From Stratiolaelaps scimitus (lineage: Eukaryota; Arthropoda; Arachnida; Mesostigmata; Laelapidae): DNA of 64,000 bases. The stretch is from NCBI GenBank assembly GCA_019614645.1, contig JABWDB010000001.1, positions 28,141,501 to 28,205,500 of the forward strand, given 5' to 3'. The translations under genes were made by a program, and so were the position numbers. How positions within the stretch are numbered: the first letter of the stretch is position 1; each line of letters opens with the position of its first letter. A model generated the notes under the pieces. The model made no database searches, was not told the DNA's origin, and saw nothing but the letters and a program-made list of their open reading frames with translations. Shown here in pieces: positions 59,169-64,000 of this stretch.

Positions 59169-59190
59169 TATATATATATATATATATATA
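59169..59190. repeat. (TA)n microsatellite
   Basis: A TA run followed by GCAGCGGCGGCGG. Confidence 0.9.
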
Positions 59191-59868
59191 GCAGCGGCGG
59201 CGGGGGCGGATATATAGAGTGAACGACTTCACAGGCCTGAGGCTCGGGCTTCGATCCTGGGTCTACCGACGCTCAGTGATCTATCCAAGAATTCATTGCG
59301 TTCTTATTCCGATCAACTCATCGGGTCGTAAAGCTTACACAGCGTAACGTAAATGTCAACCTGTGTTTTTACTCCGATTTATATATCTCTGAATTGGCCC
59401 CATAGGTGCCACGAGCAACTGATCCTGTCGCCGCGGTTTTGGGCTTTGAAAGGCTTTAGTCCTTAGAAAAAAAGATAGCTGTCGGCCCCTAAGAGAAACA
59501 ATTATTTACTTCAAAGTGGGTAGTTTCTATGTATGGTGAACAGTATGGCGAAACAAACATTGAAAATATATAACCAACGAACTAACCCTCTTGGCAAGCC
59601 ATGTATCCGAATAGAACGTGCACAATGATTAATAAAGGATATCAACCACATCTAAGTGTAAAAGGGCTTATATTTTTATACGCAGCAATAAATGATGATG
59701 ATAATGATGCATGATTATGAGCAATTATTATTTAATTTTGTAAACAAAAAGAAACTCGACACAATATTACCTCAGACGTTAAGACCACAATTAACCTTTA
59801 GTGACTATTTGCTCCATGCAGATCCAACTTTTTATCTATCTCCTTCAAAATGTAGTAGCTGAACAGGC

Positions 59869-60017
59869 TCACAGCGTAGGCTGATCAAAGTCGAAGTTGG
59901 TGGCTTCAGCAAAACACTCCGATTCCATTCCACCGCTAATGAGCGTGTCGGGATTGTTAAATTGTTCCACCCAGGTAATGATAATAGAGACGTCATCGGC
60001 GGAATCACAGTACGGCC
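59869..60017 (-). CDS. PP2C-phosphatase-like terminal exon
   Basis: The minus strand reads PYCDSADDVSIIITWVEQFN, then NPDTLISGGMESECFAEATN, then FDFDQPTL and TGA. The motif ADDVSIII matches the last conserved block of PP2C-type Ser/Thr phosphatases (D-D/N-I/V-S/T-V/I-hydrophobic), where the Asp binds a metal ion, and a short variable tail follows as in that family. An in-frame TGA lies upstream, so the exon must start after the weak acceptor aaatgag at 60018. The CT|gtgagc at the stop could instead be a donor. It lies inside an intron of the M13 gene on the same strand, and no other PP2C exons were seen nearby. It may be a nested or interleaved gene, or a stray copy of one exon. Confidence 0.4.
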
Positions 60018-62126
60018 CTCATTTGTAGGCTCTTCCACGGCTCAAGTATCGCTGCGCTTACAGATAGATCACTGGTGTATTCGATTTGTATAATCTACCG
60101 ATTGAGTTCACCAGCGGCTTGGATTGGCGGTTGGCAACCGTAAACGCATACCAATCGTAGACCACTTTGCCCATTGGCTAACCAACCGGCTGCTCCGAAA
60201 TGGGTGTGCCGCGGAGGTCGGTCAATGCTTCAGTGTAGCCCAATCCGTCCGACTGAAGTTGGCTAATGCTATTTACGTAGTGAGTAGAACAGTGGCCAAT
60301 GTAACGGTAGCGTGTTGAACTAGAGGTAGTATTTTCTCAGCGTAGAATACAGCTTAGATAAACCTCTTGAAACCTTTCGTATATATAGAGCATGCTAATT
60401 AAAACATACATATCTTCATTTTGGGTGGGAAAAGCTTCCTACAGAAGTTTCTGCCATGTTCCATTTAGATTGGTATACGACAAAAACTAAATTCTTCCTT
60501 AATAATCGTATTATGAATTCAAAATTCTATGAAAATTTAGCCATTGATGCTAATAATCGTTACATGTTCAGCTGAAGTATACACTTATTCTATCGAAGTA
60601 TGTATACAATACATCATTACTGTCTTGAATCTTTTCTTCTGATAATGACCGCAGATATATGTAGAAAACAACAGCATATGCAAAAAATCAATTTGTTCAT
60701 TGATGAAAATGTTGCTCGATTCACACAGGACCATCCTGGCCTGCACCGTACCGTCACATAATTGACATCTGTATCGCAACTCATGTCCTATTAGGGATTG
60801 GGCATGTGCATATATCGCATTGTTACGAGCAGTTACTGGTTACATAGTCTTGTATGAAATGTGCTTTGGAAGACGATTAGCACGTTATACGCGTAAATTG
60901 TTATATCTAAGTGTCCCAAGGTGACTCGAGCCCGCAGCGGATACCACGCTATACTAAATGATTCAAATTGATGCTGTTTTCTTCAGACGAATATAGTTGG
61001 CCATGCCTTATATAAATAATAGTCTTCATGACAAGTAGGTCCACTATCGAGAATAAATCTGCATGATCCAACGCAGCGTTACCTCAAATCAAATTTTTGA
61101 ATAAGAGACAGTGTGTCTAGGGGATTTTTTGTCAACGATATCTCAACGGAAAGTAACGAGTTAACTGTACTCAACGTGCGAATATTATGACGAAGTTGGG
61201 TAGACTAGTTCGGGAGTTAGTGTTTAAATGTAACATGCAGGTTCTTATAGTTTGGTTTTGTAGTTCACCGTGCTGTACCATTGCGAAACAATACGAATGA
61301 ATTGAAATACATTAAGTAATGTGGGATTCTCTAGCAGACCTATCACACGGTCTCGTGTTCTCTCGAACTCCATGGGAAAAAGCAAGGCTACGGAAACCCT
61401 CTCAATTCAATTCAAGCGATCGAAGTATAATTACTGCCAAAAATCCCAGACTTCATACTATCTTATGAAGGTATTTCAACCCACGATTGACCGTCAGTCT
61501 CACCGGGCTTAAATTGACTCCCCCCGGGATATTCAGACGCTTGGCAGTGCCACAGGGTTCGTCCAGGAGAAGACTCACGATAATAGGTACGAGCCCGCTT
61601 CAACCCATGCTTCAACCCAGGGTTCACGCACAGGCAGAGATCAGTATATTGTTCAATGCAAACGTAACGTCTTCCGTACAAGTGCTTGTTAAATTCGAGG
61701 ATGCAAGAAAAGCCTTGTTAAAAAACAAATGCGTGTAAATCCATAAAAGGATTCACATCGTTCTTATTCCTTTCTCAACAACTCGAGCTTGTCATCTTTT
61801 GTACAGTACTCGTTCAACATTGTCATCAGCGTCAAGCCTTCGAGAGGCAGGCCGGCTCAATGCTGGATCGATTGTGTGACCATAAGCCTCTTTATTGCAT
61901 TCGAGTGTTGCGCAACACTCGATACGCCATGAGGTCCGTTACGTGACACTAAATGGACCGCGGAATGATACGATCCCATTATGCGAAGGCAAAGAGGTCA
62001 GATATTTTAGAGGAACATTGGCTCAGCCTTATGATGAAAAGGCAGGAAACCAGATCCCTCTACATCTCTCCGCACAGCCAGCAACGTCAAGACAGGCCTA
62101 TACATGGGTATGAAAAATTGTCCACT
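60018..62126. other. M13 intron; no further gene seen
   Basis: This is part of the 3.4-kb intron between the M13 exons at 62461 and 59079. I looked for upstream PP2C blocks (DGHGG, GDSRA) on the minus strand and saw none. It contains a 22-bp perfect palindrome at 61901. Confidence 0.45.
61901..61922. repeat. Perfect 22-bp palindrome
   Basis: TCGAGTGTTGC followed immediately by its exact reverse complement, with no loop. It could be a dimeric protein-binding site or a fused terminal-repeat scar. It lies in an intron of the M13 gene. Confidence 0.9.
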
Positions 62127-62258
62127 GGGATGGCGTAGGGGTAACGCCGGGGATTTGGAAGCAGAGGGTCTCCGCTTCAAACCCCCACAGGGTCCATACG
62201 AATCGATGCGACATTTGTGTGCAGATTTGTCAATAATGTCATTATTATTATTATTATC
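62127..62258 (+). mobile_element. tRNA-derived SINE with (ATT)n tail
   Basis: The head GGGATGGCGTAGGGGTAACG (A-box region) is followed by a B-box-like CGCTTCAAACCCC (62170-62182). A short body of about 60 bases comes next, and the tail is an ATT repeat (62241-62257). Head, body and simple-repeat tail are the classical order of a tRNA SINE. The body does not obviously match the A-E body, so it is a second family or a different subfamily. It sits in an M13 intron, antisense to that gene. Confidence 0.55.
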
Positions 62259-62460
62259 TTGAATGCTATTATAGATCGAATTGCCCGATGTGAATATTTT
62301 GTCTAGGTAAATTATAGGCAAGATTTATGTGCAGATACTGTACATAACTACTAACAAGCTACGGTTTCTGGTACGCCATCAGATACTATCAAAGTTACAT
62401 TTTCGTTTAGGGTTGCGCACATACGAAATACACGAATGCACCCTCTGTCGATTAACCTAC

Positions 62461-62589
62461 ATTGCCGAAACCCGGTACGGTGAACTGTGAATACTGCTCG
62501 ATCATGCACTCGGCCCGCGAGCGGAACGTCTCGATCGTTTGGTTGTTCCACCATTGCTGAAGGTTGCCGTCCTTGTCAAATTGCCGGCC
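62461..62589 (-). CDS. M13 peptidase exon 3: GRQFDKDGN block
   Basis: A 129-base exon of 43 codons, phase 0 at both ends, between acceptor gcatatcctttcag and donor GGCAAT|gtaggt. It reads GRQFDKDGNLQQWWNNQTIE, then TFRSRAECMIEQYSQF, then TVPGFGN. In M13 peptidases this follows HEITHGFDD and contains the conserved WW, the RAxCM cysteine used in a disulphide, and QYS. All are present, so the exon looks functional. Confidence 0.93.
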
Positions 62590-62933
62590 CTGAAAGGATA
62601 TGCAGGAACGAACGAAAGAAAAAGACACACTGTTCATTGTAGCTGAGACGACAACAACAATACTGAACTGCTGTGGAATTATTAAGGAGTTTATCACGAT
62701 CATGGTAGCAGAGTAAATATAGGTTTTGATCCTCAACAAATTTCACGTGAGGATAAGTCTGAAATAGGTATGGTTTACGGTAGTGTGCACATCGGCTACT
62801 TCTATCACTCGTTTCACAACTATCCTACGGACAATCATACATCATCAATGATGTTTATGTCTGGAAGAGGAAAAACAATCTTGACCTAAGGGTTTTATTT
62901 AAGAATGTTGACCGTATTTTTAAATGTACGTAC

Positions 62934-63015
62934 TTTGTCGTCGAAGCCGTGCGTGATCTCATGGCCAATTACCACGCCGATTCCACCGTAGTTGACCGAT
63001 TTCGGAAAGTGCTTA
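62934..63015 (-). CDS. M13 peptidase exon 2: HEITH zinc motif
   Basis: An 82-base exon: one base completing a Ser codon with the previous exon, then 27 codons [20 protein letters not shown] then THGFDDK. Acceptor gttcggtttcag, donor GACAAA|gtacgt. HEITH is the HExxH zinc-binding and catalytic motif of the neprilysin family, and NYGGIG precedes it as usual. Every key residue is intact. The encoded enzyme would be a membrane-bound or secreted zinc endopeptidase cutting peptides outside the cell. Confidence 0.95.
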
Positions 63016-63533
63016 CTGAAACCGAACGTCGTATAGAAACAGGATTTAATTTAGACTGGAACTGACTTGCTGGATCTTTTTTTTCTGGAGTATGGAGTAG
63101 CTTACATCGTATATCACATTTTGTTAATAAAACAGCATGAATTGAAGCACTGATGTTCATATATGTGTATGTACGACAAACATCTCAAAGGCAGGAGCTA
63201 TCTCTAAAAATATTGTTAATAATCACAACAAAAAATAATAAAAAAAAGGTTAATATTTTTTATATGGGTCTCTAATTAGTTATTTTACACCACCGTATAT
63301 TGCATCACCTCCAAGTCTAAAATGAAGGAGGACTCTTTGTAACCGTTGAGACCACGTGCAGATGGTCAAGTCTAGAAAAAAAACTGATGGAGTCACCGAG
63401 GTCAATGTGCCCGTCGACGGGCCACGTTGCCAGTGACGAAATAGTCAAGATAGTTTTCCAAATTTGACCACTCTCTCCTCACATGTCCAATGAAGTTCTT
63501 AAGGTTTCAGTAAGACAAATAGCACCCACATAC

Positions 63534-63730
63534 CTGTAGAAGAAAGGCTGCAGAATGTTCGCTGGAAATAGAATGTCGTTCTTGTTAGGTCCATAGAATG
63601 CGTTCACCGCAGCTGGATAAGTTGTCCATCGTTCTCGGTCCACCGGCAATCGCAGTCGTGAGTGAGTGCGGTTTAAATCCCAACGATTGATGTTCGCTAG
63701 TGTCTCTAGAAAGTCCGGGCCAATATGTAG
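63534..63730 (-). CDS. M13 peptidase exon 1 in window: NAFY substrate motif
   Basis: A 197-base exon, phase 0 at the start and two bases (AG) at the end, between acceptor ttttcctactttcag and donor CTACAG|gtatgt. It begins LHIGPDFLETLANINRWDLN and includes RERWTTYPAAVNAFYGPNKN and DILFPANILQPFFY. NAFY corresponds to the NA(Y/F)Y substrate-binding motif of M13 peptidases, and ILQPPFF-like sequence follows as in the family. The gene reads right to left and its N-terminal exons lie beyond position 64000. The exact subfamily (neprilysin or endothelin-converting-enzyme type) cannot be fixed from this part. Confidence 0.93.
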
Positions 63731-63924
63731 CTGAAAGTAGGAAAATCGTCGTATGACAAAGAAAAACACGAAACGTGAACCCCGACGAACAGCGATAAGT
63801 CTTATGGAACAAATTAGTGTGAATTGAGGTACACGGGAGCAATGTCTTCCTTAGAAATCTTTCTCGTAGAGCACTCGATTTCACCCATAACAATCTAGCG
63901 TTTTTACAGTATATATGTAATATA

Positions 63925-64000
63925 TGGAGCAATGCTAAAAGCAGTACCGTGGACGTTAAATGTTGACTGAAAGTCAGCCCGAAAACCTTTGTATGGAGTA
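63925..64000 (+). mobile_element. SINE body, copy E, at the window edge
   Basis: GGAGCAATGCTAAAAGCAGT, ACCGTGGACGTTAAATGTTG, ACTGAAAGTCAGCCCGAAAA match the shared body of copies A-D. The head is absent. It lies in the intron upstream of the first visible M13 exon, antisense to the gene. Confidence 0.75.

Noticed and set aside
59832..60038. 68-residue minus-strand frame from a Met at 60038
   Set aside because: It is the wrong frame over the PP2C-like exon; the other frame carries the family motif.
60880..60960. B-box-like GGCTCGAGTCACC on the minus strand
   Set aside because: No A-box lies at the right distance and no arms fold, so it is not called a tRNA or SINE.
1..64000. CRISPR array, rRNA genes, prokaryotic operons, phage
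   Set aside because: No regularly spaced repeats, rRNA-like stretches or bacterial gene organisation are present; the introns and SINEs show nuclear eukaryotic DNA.

Overview
This is nuclear DNA of an arthropod-like eukaryote. The supported genes are split into short exons with GT-AG introns. Intergenic DNA is full of (TA)n, (CT)n and CAG/CAA/ATT-type microsatellites. Mobile DNA consists of mariner relics and tRNA-derived SINE copies. A chelicerate, perhaps a mite, is my guess for the host; the sequence alone does not prove it. No rRNA, intact tRNA, CRISPR array or bacterial-style operon is visible.

Layout. 1-20 kb is mostly non-coding: microsatellites, a decayed mariner transposase at 7.39-7.92 kb, four of the five copies of one SINE body, and a tRNA-Ser-like relic at 17.5 kb. 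20-22.3 kb is GC/CpG-rich and holds candidate minus-strand exons overlapping a plus-strand open segment. 22.3-27 kb is low-complexity DNA. 27.4-32 kb contains several minus-strand segments with good splice sites and coding-like composition (Tyr-rich tails, one membrane segment) from an unrecognised gene. 32-37 kb is dense in triplet repeats.

The best complete coding region is 37194-38132 on the minus strand. It encodes a 312-residue membrane protein with a signal peptide, a six-Cys EB-like module, one membrane helix and a basic Ser/Arg/Gly tail. A GC-rich leader exon and promoter-like region extends from 38.5 to about 41 kb. A 1.3-kb mariner element with a broken transposase lies at 43.28-44.58 kb.

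From 49.5 to 56.6 kb, minus-strand exons appear to encode a divergent protein-kinase domain resembling the PKA catalytic subunit. The VAMK lysine is present, but the downstream catalytic motifs look lost. A promoter-like first exon lies at 56.5 kb. A plus-strand exon at 57.3-57.6 kb resembles a sugar-porter MFS protein but carries an in-frame stop.

The right end (59.0-63.7 kb, minus strand) holds four exons of a neprilysin-like M13 metallopeptidase with NAFY, HEITH and GENIAD motifs. Its 5' end lies beyond the right edge of the window, and its last exons were not found. The 3.4-kb intron between its third and fourth visible exons contains an exon that looks like the tail of a PP2C-type phosphatase. 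The recognised genes (membrane peptidase, membrane EB protein, kinase and phosphatase) do not form an obvious pathway; this is ordinary arthropod gene territory with unusual fossils in it.
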